Both the position numbers and the translations under genes were made by a program. From Ophiobolus disseminans (Eukaryota; Ascomycota; Dothideomycetes; Pleosporales; Phaeosphaeriaceae), in contig MU006234.1 of NCBI GenBank assembly GCA_010093685.1, positions 75,861 through 139,860 on the forward strand: DNA of 64,000 bases, given 5' to 3'. Each line of letters opens with the position of its first letter. Positions within the stretch are counted from its first letter, which is position 1. Positions 1 through 11,570 of the stretch are shown piece by piece. The notes below the pieces were generated by a model. That model had not been told where the DNA came from. It made no database searches and saw nothing but the letters and a program-made list of their open reading frames with translations.

Positions 1-375
1 CCAGACGGGCAGCTGGTTGCATCGGCATCCGGTGACAAGACAGTACGGCTGTGGGAGGCGGCCACAGGGACGTGTTGCAGCACGCTGGAGGGCCACTCCA
101 ATTACATTTGGGACATGACCTTTTCTCCTAATGGCCAGGTCCTCCACACTAATGCTGGCCATATTTTTTTGTCAGCCCTCTCCATTGTACTGTCCTCTCC
201 CTGGCAACAAGAGCAGTCTTCCAATATCCTGGTGCAGGACCAGTGGGTATTGCGCAACCAGCAGCGCTTCCTATGGCTCCCGTCTGAGTATCGAACATCT
301 CTAACAGCAGTATACAATAACGTAGTCTGTTTAGGTCTCTCATCTGGCCGTGTAGTCTTACTTAAAGTTCTATAA
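1..375 (+). CDS. C-terminal fragment of a WD40-repeat (NACHT/NLR-like) protein
   Basis: The frame is open from base 1 to a TAA at 373-375, so the gene begins outside the window. The first residues form one WD40 blade: an SGDKTVRLW core, then an LEGH-type start of the next blade and 'MTFSPNGQVL'. The last ~70 residues ('WVLRNQQRFLWLPSEYR', ending 'GLSSGRVVLLKVL') resemble the non-repeat tail of fungal NACHT-WD40 (HET-E-like) proteins, in which WD repeats form the ligand-sensing domain of an intracellular immune or vegetative-incompatibility receptor. The NACHT domain itself is not visible, so the NLR assignment is inference from the tail and the highly regular blade. It could also be a WD-only protein. 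Confidence 0.7.
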   Translation, partial: PDGQLVASASGDKTVRLWEAATGTCCSTLEGHSNYIWDMTFSPNGQVLHTNAGHIFLSALSIVLSSPWQQEQSSNILVQDQWVLRNQQRFLWLPSEYRTSLTAVYNNVVCLGLSSGRVVLLKVL

Positions 376-1586
376 TATTACTAGTACACTTTTGCTAATT
401 CTCCTGCATCAGTATACTTGTCAGGACGCAGGTCTGCACCCGCTGCGCCATGCAGCCAAAAAGGTATGTATGATCAATGAACATTAATCATGGTGTGCAG
501 AACAGTATATATCGTACAGGCCGCAGCTGACGCACGAGGCTTCGCCTCACGTGCGCGCGTGCGCCTTACAATACTCTCTTTATTTATTTTATAACTTTAT
601 TTTATTAGAGGGACGGGGATGCAGGGAACTATATACGCAGGGTATTTGCCACATAGAAGCTTCAAGAACATAAACATATACTAGAATCTTTTCAAGTAAC
701 TCAGCTTAAATTATGATGTAATACAATTGGATCTTGGCCATCCCTGTTGATCGGCCTGAGCTAAGCCACAGCTATAACAGCTGCTAAGGATAGATTACGC
801 AGTGATGATTACATCAGACGTGCGGGGCTGCTTGGCGCAATCCGAGGTACAAGTCACTGCAGCAATCTTGTGTAAACATGGGTATTGCAGCAACCACAAA
901 GCTAGACATGACTTACTGTGTTGTCATATAGTTACCAGGATATAACAGCACTTATTTATAATTATCGCAGGCGCTAGGAGCTTCTGGGAGGTGCTGCAGC
1001 AAAGCAGTGCTGTTAGACACAAAAAGAAGACTGCTTGTAACTTTTGCGCAGAAGCGGCAAGAACAACGTACTTTTTAGATAGAAGGATTAACAAGTATTT
1101 ATAAGTAGCCTAAGTATATAGATAATGCTAGCCTATAGCTAATGGCGACGTGTGTGAGGAGTGTGATCCGTTTAGATCTAAACTACCCCTCGTTTGTCCC
1201 AGCACGGAGGGTGTCCCAGCACACAGGGGGGGACGTTAGATTGGGAAGGTATAACAAAGATCGACTTCACAATTTCGAATTGAAACACGCATTGGCATTA
1301 ACCTCATTGAACGCGCCCTCATACGCTTGTAATACGTGTTTTCTTGCGGCTACTCTTGTCTTAAACATTGAATGGTCTCACGTCAGCCTGCATCGTTTTG
1401 CAAATGCAGCAAAAATCACAGTCATATACACGAATCTTCAGTGATGTCATTGAACCCTCATTGCCAAGTATGCTCACGAGAATTACGTAACATAAGATCT
1501 GGTGTTCCCCGTCCACTGTAAAGCATTATGTACAAAAGCCGACTCATCAAACAGGATCTTGTTGCCAGGACTCAAGCAGCACTGGT
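376..1586. other. Gene-poor AT-rich stretch
   Basis: No convincing gene. The stretch is AT-rich with long T/A runs around 570-610. A short GC-rich palindrome sits at about 532-556 (GCACGAGG and its near-complement around a TTCG loop). A 100-codon open frame at 1142-1444 has no recognisable features and I do not call it. Confidence 0.4.
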
Positions 1587-3529
1587 TCAAAGACCAGTCT
1601 TCTCGTTCCTAACATTAGTCGTCTCGAAGCTGTCCTCGATATCGTCTGGCTTCTTGTTACCCACGTACGCGCTCTCCTTGAGGTTGTTCATGGCATCTTC
1701 CTCGCGGTCAGCCTTGCGGAAGGTGAGATAAAACCCAATACCGCCAGCCATGGCAATGACAGCAACGGAGCCATAGTTCCAAACTAGCAGCGGATCCTCG
1801 GAGAGAGAAACAAACGCTTGACCCAGGGCGGCGGAAACAGCAGAAGTTGAGAGCGCAATAGCCTGGATTGTCGATTTCATGTTTTGAGGGGCCTTAGTGT
1901 AGGCATACTCGAGCTTGGTAATGGAAGCGAGCACCTCAGAAAATCCGATGAGGCCGTACGGGAAGATCTGGACCCAAACGGAGATATCGGCACTGCAGTC
2001 CTTGCGTGTTTTGCTGAGCTTATTGATCTGGTTACCGCAGGCAGACATCTTGTAGATATACCATTGGATGACGCAGGCAGACACCATTGCGAAAGAGGAC
2101 AGAGCGAAACCGGCAGTGATCTTCTTGATCGGGGTGAAGTTGACACCCATCTTGCGGAGACCGGGATATACGATGAAGTCCATGAGCGGGATGACGATGA
2201 TGATGAAGATGGGGTTGAGCTTCGAGACGATGTCGTTGGGAGTGCTGCCGAGGTTCATGGTGCTGGCTTGGGACACCAGGTTTCCAGTCATCTGATTGTA
2301 CGCTAACCAATAAAGCGGATACCAGACGAAAACTTTGCATGCCAACACACCACGCCGAACTTCGTCAACCCAAGCATCGTCAAACGACATCCAGGCCGGG
2401 AGGGTTTCACCCCTGGCACGGAGTGCGCTCGGCTTGACCCTCTCCCAAAAACCTTCATCTTTGAGAGTATTCTTCTTGGGGCTCTTCTTGAACGCGTAGC
2501 GAATGAGCTTGGCAGCCTTACCCATAACCGATCCAGTGGGAGGTGTAAGCTTGTAGTGCTTCTTGAATCCGATCAAAATCATGGGGCAGAGAAGATAGCA
2601 GATTGTTGGGAGAGTGAACGAGAGCCAGACTGCACCAGAGTTAGTATTAAGATGTAAGACCGAAAGAAAAAGAACTTACAGCCAACAAAGTGCTCGGAGT
2701 AGACCATGGCGAGGGAACCTGTTAGAGAACCCATGTTGATGAGGAGATAGAAGTAGATGTAGATGCGAGCGGTAGTAGTGGCCGGGTCGACAATCTCCTT
2801 CTTTCCGTTCTTCTTGACGCGGACATAGGCCTTTTGGTCCTTGTATTGCTCAGCAATGAGAGGCGATATGTTGCTCTTGAAGCCACCAGTGCCGATACCC
2901 ATGATAACAAGGCCAACAGAGAAGATGGCGATTGCGACGTCAGGTTTGACAATGACTTGAGGGATGGCGGAGAAGATGAGGATTATATGGCCAATGATGG
3001 AGATGATGTTGGCATATTGGATCGTAAGGTACCGACCCCAGTATTCGTCCGCCAACCAAGCTCCGCCGAGGGGTGTGATATAACTCCAGAACTGATTGAA
3101 CATGGTCAAACCAGTAGAAGCGCGCTGCCCCATTCCGAGGGCGCCAGAACCGGGCTTCTTCAGGAAACCAGCACCGGTCTTGGAGCCCTTGGGTAGGTCT
3201 TTCTGAATGAAGTTGACAACTGCGGCATTGTTAGTGCTGGGAAAAGAGTATTGTCGAGTCAGAAACCACGTACAGACGGCACTGGTACCATAGTAACTGA
3301 AGCGCTCGACGAATTCCACTGCGGCGACAGTCCACGCCTGCCAGGGAATTGAACCAGCAACGCGGGGGAGGGTCGCCCACTCCTCCTCGGTGGGGAAAGG
3401 CCCCAAAAGGATAGCGTTCTCGTCATTGGTTGAGTTGGAGGAGCTGACAGTGTCCAGGGGGATAGGGTCCAGGACTGAGCCACCTTTGGTGATCTCGAGA
3501 CTGGCCTTGACATTGGTGGTAGCGGCCAT
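1587..3529 (-). CDS. PTR2: POT/PTR2-family proton-coupled peptide transporter
   Basis: Plasma-membrane symporter that imports di- and tripeptides with protons (family knowledge). Three exons: 3529-3274, 3219-2680 and 2629-1587, giving about 612 residues, the usual size. Both introns (54 and 50 nt) have GTACGT/GTAAGT donors and CAG acceptors and restore a continuous frame, for example SAV|FVNFIQ at the first junction. The signatures are clear: 'GGAWLADEYWGRY' in the first third, 'GTGGFKSNISPLIAEQY', and 'FYLLINMGSLTG' in the middle. About 12 hydrophobic segments are present. The tail is charged (…DDIEDSFETTNVRNEKTGL), as in other fungal members. The start is an ATG followed by a soluble, Ser/Thr-rich N-terminus. 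It stands alone, with a 2.3 kb gap upstream. Confidence 0.92.
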
Positions 3530-5862
3530 GGCTAAAGTTTAGCGAGCGCGCCGGTCTTGTCGGAGGTAGGAGGTGAGGTTGAGTGCGAGCCTGAGGTGAC
3601 GGATTGAACCGTTTGCACGAAGCGGGGTCAAATGTGAGTGATTGCCACACGCGCTTGAGGTGCCAGAGGTAGACGATGCTCCCTTCATATACATTTGGTG
3701 CAAGGGTCCAGACCAAGCATTGGCCAGGAGTTGCACAGGGATTGCACGCGACTATCGTGGTGCGCTCGGTACCACATGTTGTAGAACACCTCTGGCTTGG
3801 CCTGTTATCGTCACTCGAATGTCGCTGATGGCCCAAGACCTGTGGATCCACGCCTCGTTCGGTCGCAGGATTGCTTTACGATGCTTCGGCAACAGCGACC
3901 GCAAGTAAGCGCGCTTTTAGAGGCTTCCAAGACCGTGGTACAAGAAAAGGCCCCCGGGGTCTAGGATGAAAAAGGGAGGAGGAGTGCAGAGTCGGACCCT
4001 CACCCATGCGACCAACATCGACCATGTCGCCACACTAGCCGGAGCATACGTTCAGAAAAGAGACGCCAAGCTTGTCTAAGGTGGGAAAGATAACGTCGAA
4101 GAAGCTTCCATGCAAGCGACGGCGCGGCGGAGTTGCTGCCCAGCCTTGCCATGCCGCTATTCCTAACAGCCTGCCTTTTCGGGCGCATTAAGATGGTGAG
4201 GATGGCAGCCAAGCCAGCACGCAGGATAACGATGTCCCATCGCCATTCTCTCCTTCCTGCATCTGAGTAGGGTGGACACAATATAGTGAGCGGCGTGGTT
4301 GAGTGGCGTCTGTCTAGTTCTGATTTGATGTGTGGTTGATTGTACTGGGACATTTCTGAAGGAAAAGCTTGGCAGCTAGCGGCACGCTAATACGGACGAG
4401 CCAACAAATTCGCGGCGGGGAAGTTTTGCACGAGCAATACCATATTTGACAGCACGTCAACACCACGCATGATTTTCATCTTCGATTATGCAGGTACTAT
4501 ACGAACACGAGCATCAGCAACTCGTGATCCAACCTATTGGCAGTGCTTATGATATCTGTATAGCTCGGCTGTTGTGACACCCTGGTGCTTCAACCGACCT
4601 CCAGCGCAATCTTGGAACTTCGCCTTGCCCATCGATCCCACGTACATGAATCCTTCGTCTCTCATTCTTGGAGGGGCCCCAGTCGCCACCATTGCCTTCG
4701 TGCGTCTCTACCAAGGAAGCCACCGATACCGACTTGCTGCACAATCACGACGTTGAAGCTTGTACTAAAGCTGGATTGACTTGAGCGACTGGGACGAAGT
4801 TCAAGTCGCAGCGAATTGATCAATACTTTTCTACCTCTCCAAGACGTTGTTTTGTTGACTCTATTAAAGGCAGGCGGCAAACCTTCTCATGGAAAGCTGA
4901 TAGGTGATCGTCCTTGCGGAGACCTTGATTTAATGGACAGATCAACGCTGCCACATAGGCGATGATTGCCATGTCGAAGATAGCATATTGTTCCAGATGT
5001 ACAAGGCCAAAATCCTTCTGCATAACTAGGTAAGGACCATGAGCCCACTCTCTGAACAACCCATGCAGATACTGTGCCGGTACACCCAGGGTCACAATGC
5101 TGCGGACACCGGTAGCTTGGCCTCGGGATGACTAGGGCGGCAGTTAGACAGCGTCCATGTGGCACTCAAGGGTGGTGACCAGGTATCTTTGACTAATGCA
5201 AAATGCGTGGTGGACGTAGTCGCTTTCGGAAGGGAGGAAATTGTCAAGCAATGTTAGTCTCTCAGTCGCGCGTCAGGAACGAAGCAGCAAAGGGATCGTG
5301 CGCAAGAATGGGCAGGCTTGAGCGATGAATCCTATAGTAAAAGCCGGTATATAGGCAAGATCTTTCCATGCACGCCGGCATATGATCTATCCCGAAGACA
5401 ATGCACCTCATACTACACACCAGAACCAACATGATACCTTGCTCATGCACCAGCACCGCTGCCAGCTCCATCAAGAGGCGCACGATGAGGCCTACCGTCA
5501 CCAACGGCACAATAGACGTTCCGACCTTCACCAGGCGCGCCAACGCCGTTCCCACTCATCGGACGCGTATTGACAATGCCATCGATCCTATGCCTCGAAT
5601 GGGTCCATGAAGAAACATGAGGAGAAGTAGGCCGACGCAGTGGCGCACTCGGTGGAGGAAGAGGCGCCACTCCGCGAGTTGCCTGACTCCAACTTGGCAA
5701 TGCGATGCTTGTATGAGCAGCACGGGCATCGCTAGCAGCTTTCGCATCTTGTCCATGCTGCTCCGTAACGATGGCTGTGACTGTGACCAAGCCGCCGTGG
5801 AGCTGAAGGTACCGGTGCAGTGGATTCTCGACGAGGAAGAGATTGCTGACGAGCCAATTCTT
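3530..5862. other. Intergenic region upstream of the peptide transporter
   Basis: Contains the PTR2 promoter next to 3530. No confident gene. A 117-codon minus ORF (4353-4000) is basic and low-confidence. Between 5262 and 5862 two minus-strand frames stay open for long stretches with hydrophobic segments (for example 5555-5400); these may be leftover or unrecognised exons of the gene at 5863-6433. Confidence 0.4.
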
Positions 5863-6433
5863 CTACTCTATGGTGGGGTAGCCCAATGAGAAATAAACGG
5901 TCCGCACGAAGAGATCGTAGAAGAGGTTTGGATTGACGTCAGAAGCGTTCTGTTGTTTGCGTTAGTGTTGTGCTGGGGTAGAGAGCACAATTGTGGCAAG
6001 AGTTGAAGCGCGAGGTACTTACCACAGTCTCGCTGGAGCTGGTAGCCTGGCCGACTCCCGGCTCAAAGTCACCTTCGCTGCGCGTCTCGAAAACCCAGCC
6101 AAGATAGACGACCATTTGCCGACGAACATACCGCTGGAGATCGTTTAAGATTTGGGTGTGTGGACCGTAATAGACTGTGGGAACAGAACTCGCGCAAGCC
6201 TTAGGGTCGTCGTCCCGATGAGTGTTACTTTTGCCTTCAGAAGGAGCCCAAGAGCTTTGGGCAATGGTGTCGCTTTCATACAGGCTGCTGTTCCTGCGGA
6301 GAAGAGTAAGGGCGTTGCGGCCAAGATCCAGAGGACTGTTGGGATCGGACAATGCGAACACACACAAAGCTTCGTCAATAGCCCCAAAAGAAAGCCCCCA
6401 AGCGGCGAATTCAAAGTCGTCGACGGTAAACAA
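5863..6433 (-). CDS. Hypothetical protein, spliced, N-terminus unresolved
   Basis: I do not recognise this protein. The coding frame is open on the minus strand from about 6433 (no ATG there; the codon is TTG, so a 5' exon is probably missing) to 6023. It then passes through a GTAAGT donor at 6022 and an acceptor ending at 5950. The second exon (5949-5863) closes at a TAG after a 'FVRTVYFSLGYPTIE'-like segment. The first exon contains 'VYYGPHTQILNDLQRYVRRQ' and looks like ordinary coding sequence. Beyond the TAG the same frame stays open for about 140 more codons, so the stop may be a disabling mutation or part of an unrecognised intron. It lies between two other minus-strand membrane genes. 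Existence moderately likely, exact model uncertain. Confidence 0.35.
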
Positions 6434-7076
6434 AAGGGAACCAGAACCTCAAGGACTCAGCACGCTGTATATACCCCCAAAAAGCCCACTCCCGCGCTCG
6501 TGGCAGCCACGCGCCCATCTCCCACCCTCATGCTAGGACCCGTAATATCGACACCAGCAAGTACCCGAAACACGACACCAATCCGTCCAGGCTTCCTCAC
6601 GCCGCGGCGTCGCGTTTGGCGTCAAGAACAAGGAAAAAAGAAGGCAATCTGCATTAGTGAGCGGGTATGTGAATCAGGGGAACATGGAAGTGGAGTTGCT
6701 GGTGTCACAAGCAAACACGCAAGCGCGCCGGCAGAACAATGAGGACGTGGATGGGCGTCGAAGCGCACAAGCGTTGCTGGATGTGGTTTGGAGCTTTTGA
6801 GTGCCTTAGCTGTGATATGGGCGTTCGTTTGATGTGGTGGACTGGTAGTTTGTATCGTTTTGCAAGTGACGTATCTGGTCTACTAGATGTCTCGTATCGA
6901 AACATCATGATCGGCACATCCTCAACGGGAGCAATATCCAGCGTTGCCGTACTTAGAAGTCCTCCGGCGTGCGATGTCAGGCATGATATGATGAGCAAAA
7001 CTCGTGATGGTCGCAGATGCGTCCTCTCGTGAGTCCTCGCAGCAAAACATCGGCGACGCTGGGTTAGGCAAGCACG
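6434..7076. other. Intergenic / possible 5' exon of the hypothetical gene
   Basis: Probably holds the missing first exon and promoter of the 5863-6433 gene and the 3' flank of the membrane protein gene that ends at 7077. A plus-strand ORF (6152-6742) overlaps the other gene antisense and looks like a shadow. Confidence 0.3.
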
Positions 7077-8768
7077 TCAGGAGTACACTCTCCCCTTCTC
7101 AATCCGATGCGCACCATCCACCTTGTCCAGATGCACTACAATACGTCCATCCTCAACCACAAACCTCGTTTCTATCCTCCTATTCAGTTTCCCGGATAGC
7201 GCCGCTCCACTCAACACACCCAACGTTTCTGGCTCGACAGCAGCAAGCAGCGACACAAGACCGACATTCTCGTCAACAGGACTGTGGTACAGCCAGAGTT
7301 TGGCAGCCACGCCAAGTAAAGTGAGCAGAGGATTGAGCAGCAAGATGACGAGGAAAGCCGGGTGGCGACGTAGCGTGACGCGCTGGCGCACGACGCGGAT
7401 CTCATGGCCCAGTTTCCTGTAATGGTTCAGGTCATCCCAAACACGAAATGTTGAGAATGTCCCGTTTTCCTACACTCAGGTCAGCAAGCGCACGTATACG
7501 AATAGTATGATGTGTTGTAAGAAGAGCCGACTTACCCAAGGCGTATATTCGTCGTCGTATTGATGCCGGTTATACGACGCAATCAAAGCGCTCTGTGCCA
7601 CCACTACCAAGGCAGGTGTGGTATCGACCGCCCGGGGCCGGGGGTAGCGGAAGTAATTGAATTCGAGCAGGAGCGTATTGTCGATGCCCAGTCTGTTCTC
7701 TGCGATGATCTTTTGCCTCTCTCTGGAGCGTGTCTGCTCCGTTTGCGGTAGCAGCTTGGCGGAATGTAGGGTGATGCTCGAGGAAGTAATCTCCCATGTA
7801 CCATTCGCTTCCTGGCGATTGGTGTACAATTGGCGGGCCCGGCTTTCCTCGGTTTCATTACGCATGTCCCATGCTGACACAATGGTCCGTGAGTTGTTGT
7901 TGTCTTTGGTATGACTTGCCCATAGTATACCATGCACGTCGCTCACATTATGGGTATGCCATTTATCGAAGGATGCCCTCAGCTTGTCCCAGCCCTTTTT
8001 GGTAAGATCGGAGTTGGAAAGAAGCGTGCGCTCAGTGACGGTTGCGTTCACGGTGGCAGATACTAAGATGGAGTCTTCGTTTCTCAGGCCATTTTGCAGT
8101 TTTTCGAAGTAGGATGCGAAAGGGGCATCAAGAAGAGCCGCGGTCGTATTTGACTGTACGTATAAAGCGAATCCATACGTACGGTTGACGTCGGCATCCA
8201 GCCAATAAGGCAGATACTGGTTGACCCCATATGCCAATCCCACACCGACACGTCCAAATCCTGGAGGCATGGCAAACCCGAACTCGGCGCCCTGTGCCAC
8301 AACTTCAACTGAAGAGTACCCGCCGACGAATCGCTTGTAGCTCACGCTCAGCGCCAAGGGAATCGCTCCGAGCAAAAAGACGACGAGTTTTGTTCTGACG
8401 CTTGCATGCATGGCCAACAAGTCTTTGCGGAGGAGGGCCTCGAAATCTTGGAGACTGGATCGACCCCTCTGCACGTCGTACATGATGCTCGCAAGGGTGA
8501 TTTGCCGGGTTGTACCCATGGCCATAATGGTCAAGCAGAACCCAACGATGACCAGTTGGTTAGTTTGACCCAGGGAGACAGCGGTCGCTGGCAGGTATAC
8601 GGCGATGATAGCACCGGCGGCGGCGCTCAGAACGACCGCAATTGTTGCGACATCCCTCCATGAAAGAAATGACTTCGAAGCAGGAACTCCCGCAGCTAGG
8701 GATTCTTCATCTTCCAAAGTCGAGCCGAGTGCGTATTTGTACTCGTTATGCGAAGATGTTGTAGACAT
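7077..8768 (-). CDS. Fungal membrane protein with large N-glycosylated external domain
   Basis: Family not named by me. Two exons, 8768-7536 and 7469-7077, give about 541 residues; the intron has a GTAAGT donor and a GTAG acceptor and joins '…EYTPW' to 'ENGTFSTFRVWDDL'. The ATG at 8768 is chosen because the frame 5' of it has no other ATG. Hydrophobic segments lie near residues 30-55, 60-80 and 120-140, and one near 450-470 ('AFLVILLLNPLLTLLG'). The ~300 residues between the third and last segments carry many NxS/T sites (NRT, NTT, NAT, NVS, NNS, NET, NGT), so they are probably extracytoplasmic. The soluble tail follows the last membrane segment. This layout is common in fungal-specific membrane proteins of unknown function. 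The stop is TGA. Confidence 0.75.
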
Positions 8769-9043
8769 TATTGCCAAAAAAGAAGCGCGACGATCTTCGG
8801 CGGCGGCGGGCTATCCGTATAAGGAGTGTCGGCTATCTGACAGTAAGCAGGGCGGTTTCTAGCCAGGTCTCAAATGATGGGGGCGATAGGCGTTGCAGAG
8901 TGATGCAAAATTAGATGTTTCCAGGGGTGGCTTGTGCGAAATGTCGGCAATTGACTTTCCGCCCCAAGTCAAAGCCACATCGCTGCCTGTTGCTAAGCCC
9001 CTATCTAAAGTTGTGGTTAAGCAGTTGCACACTCCAACGAAGT

Positions 9044-11105
9044 TCAGTGCTCGAACCGTGCCTCCCGTTGTCCAGAAGCAATACCAGCCTCGCCCCTCGC
9101 ATGGGCATCAGCGTTATGCTCTTCTATCAACTTCAGTGGCCTGTATTCTGCATTCCACATCTGCTCTCTGATCCATTCTTCTAGATCTGCATCGTTTCGA
9201 GGTATATCCTTCTCCTGCGCGAGCTCTTGTTCAACCGCCTTCTTTATGACGTTCCTCGCGATCTTGACACTAATTTCGCGAACGTCCTCAACATCGGGGA
9301 GGAGACCCGAGCCAGTCTCTTTAACAATTGGTGCTTCGGAGGCAAGTGCTTGAACGGCAGCGACAAGCATGGCGGATGTCATGAGGCGTGTGCGGCTGAG
9401 GACGGCGCCGAGACCGATACCAGGGAACGTGACAGAGTTGTTGCATTCGGCTACCAATGTGAGCGGCAGTGCATTGGATGCGTAAAGTGATACCCACAAA
9501 TGTCGTACTCTTTGCCATCGTGCTTTACAGGATCAAATGGTGAGCCAGTCGCGACAAGCACCTTCCCATCGGTCCAGTCGTATAGGTCTTGTGGTTTCGC
9601 TTCGTGAAGTCGAGTCGGGTTTGAGAGTGGAAAAATGACTGGTCGGTCAACGTGCTTTGCCATTTCTCGTACTACATCCTCTGTGAATGCGCCAGATTTG
9701 GTAGACGTGCCTATCAGAACATGGGGCTTGACTTCCTTGATGACAGATAGCAAGTCGCCGTGCTCTTTGCTTTCCCAGTCCTTGTCGTCTCGAGCGTACG
9801 GTATTTGGGCGGGAGTGAGCTGGCCCTTCTTTCCTTTGAGCAATAGGCCAGGCTTGTCGACACACCTAGAGCGATTTAGCGATTCCTGCAACGAACAGCT
9901 ATGAAGTAAACTCACCATATTTGCTGGCCAGCCTCTTCTTTTGATTTGTCCGTATGCTGAGAGATGGCATCTTTGATCTGATCTGCAATGCCGGTACCAG
10001 CAGAGCCGGAGCCAAACATGACAAAACGAGCTTCGTCCCACTTGGTTCCGCTCACCTTGAACGCCGCCATGATGGCCGCAAGAGTCACACATCCAGTCCC
10101 TTGCACGTCGTCATTGAAGCATGCAATCTGCGGCGTGTACTTGTCGAGGATGCGGCGCGCATTGTTGAGTCCGAAGTCCTCAAAGTGTAGGTAGGCTCTG
10201 GGATACCTCTTTCGGCACGCGGTGACAAATTTGTCGATGAATGCATCGTACTCTTCGCCGCGTACGCGTTTCCTCGGCTGTCCCAGATAGAGATCATCTC
10301 CGAGTAGCTTTTCGTTCTGGTATAGTCAGTGAAAGACTTGTGGTTAGGGGGGTAGGGCCTACGTCTGTTCCACAATCCAGCACGACGGGCAGCGTGCGCG
10401 AGGGATGTATACCCGCACAGAGTGTGTATATGACCAGCTTGGCGACCGATATCAAGATAGCGCCCACGCCTTGATCGCCAATACCGAGTATCTGTTCACC
10501 ATCGCTCACAACGATCAGGTCGATGTCCTCGGGATTGCCCCACTGGTTGATGTCGTCCTCGACACGGTCCGCGTCACCGATATTCAGAAAGCATCCTTCC
10601 GGTCTTCGGAAGAGTTTCGAGTAATCAGCAATGGCGTCGCCTTCGGTCGGGGTGTAGATAACGGGGAACATCTCTTTGAGATGATCCAGAATAAGCTGGC
10701 ACAGGTCAGCCATGCCCTTCTCTTGCAACACCGTAGAGAACATGGCTGTACCTTGTAGTAGAGCACCTCGTTCTGCTCCTTCAGGCTTGTCATGAATGTG
10801 TTCTTGGCGAGATTGTTCGGACGGGAGCTGTACTGGGCATATGCGCGCTTGACCTGCTCGTCGAGGGTTTGGATGTTCGTGGGTAGGAGGCCGTGCAGCT
10901 TGAAGGTTTCGCGTTCCTCTTTGGTGAAGGCCGAGCCCTTGTTGAAGTAGGGTGTTCGAAGAAGCGCATTGCCCTGCGCGTGTCAGTGTAGCCTATAACT
11001 CCTGCTAAGAAGGCATACAGTTAAGCTCGTCTCCTGTGGTCCTGATGTCGACAGAGGCAGATGCCCAAACTTCGGGTTTTTCTCCGACTTCCTATTGGAA
11101 GACAT
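9044..11105 (-). CDS. MAE1: NAD(P)-dependent malic enzyme
   Basis: Oxidative decarboxylation of L-malate to pyruvate with reduction of NAD(P). Six exons: 11105-11019, 10973-10752, 10695-10363, 10316-9916, 9865-9498 and 9450-9044, about 605 residues, a normal length. Each junction restores known motifs: 'EMFPVIYTPTEGDAI' (catalytic Tyr), 'LDCGTD|NEKLLGDDLYLG', 'YLHFEDFGLNNA' and 'CFNDDVQGTG' (metal ligands), the nucleotide-binding 'FGSGSAGTGIAD', 'LIGTSTKSGAFTEDVV', and 'FPLSNPTRLHEAKPQDLYDWTDG'. The N-terminus starts MSSNRKSEKN and has no obvious mitochondrial presequence, so a cytosolic location is possible; a missed upstream exon would change this. NAD versus NADP preference cannot be read safely. 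The C-terminus carries about 50 charged residues after the core. Confidence 0.95.
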
Positions 11106-11570
11106 GTTGAATAGCGTTACCAGCTGCGAGAGATGGTGGAGGAGTTTCCGCTCTTCTCGCTATCATGGGCGCGAAGTTGCGCGTCGCGTACCTCCGCGCA
11201 TATGACGTTGCTTCGCGCATCACCCCACGACACCATCCGGCAGTGGCAATCGATAAGAATAGCAGGCCGAGACATCATTGGGCATTTGCAACCAGGGCCG
11301 GTCTATCTCAGCATTCATAAGAACATGTTGCGATGACTGACATGGTGACAGCGACGAGGGTCGACGTCCAAGCGTAAATAAGCACGCCGCACGAATTGGC
11401 ACTCACGGCAGTGGCATGGCGCGCCCTTCCTTGAGCGCGCCCAATACCACGGCACGACTCTTACAATTCCATCCAGCTCGTCAACAACCAAATCTTGAGC
11501 GGCATAGCACCTACAGTAACGAGTTGAATGTGTTTATAGACAGATTTTGACATGGGAAGGAGCGTTAGGC
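11106..11570. other. Intergenic: malic enzyme promoter
   Basis: Upstream region of the malic enzyme gene and 3' flank of the HET gene. No gene or clear repeat seen. Confidence 0.4.

Noticed and set aside
4000..4353. 117-codon minus ORF with ATG
   Set aside because: Basic composition, no domain, no splice context and no similarity I recognise; likely chance.
5617..5889. Plus ORF opposite the hypothetical minus gene
   Set aside because: Some natural-looking residues at the end, but no start or splice context better than on the minus strand.
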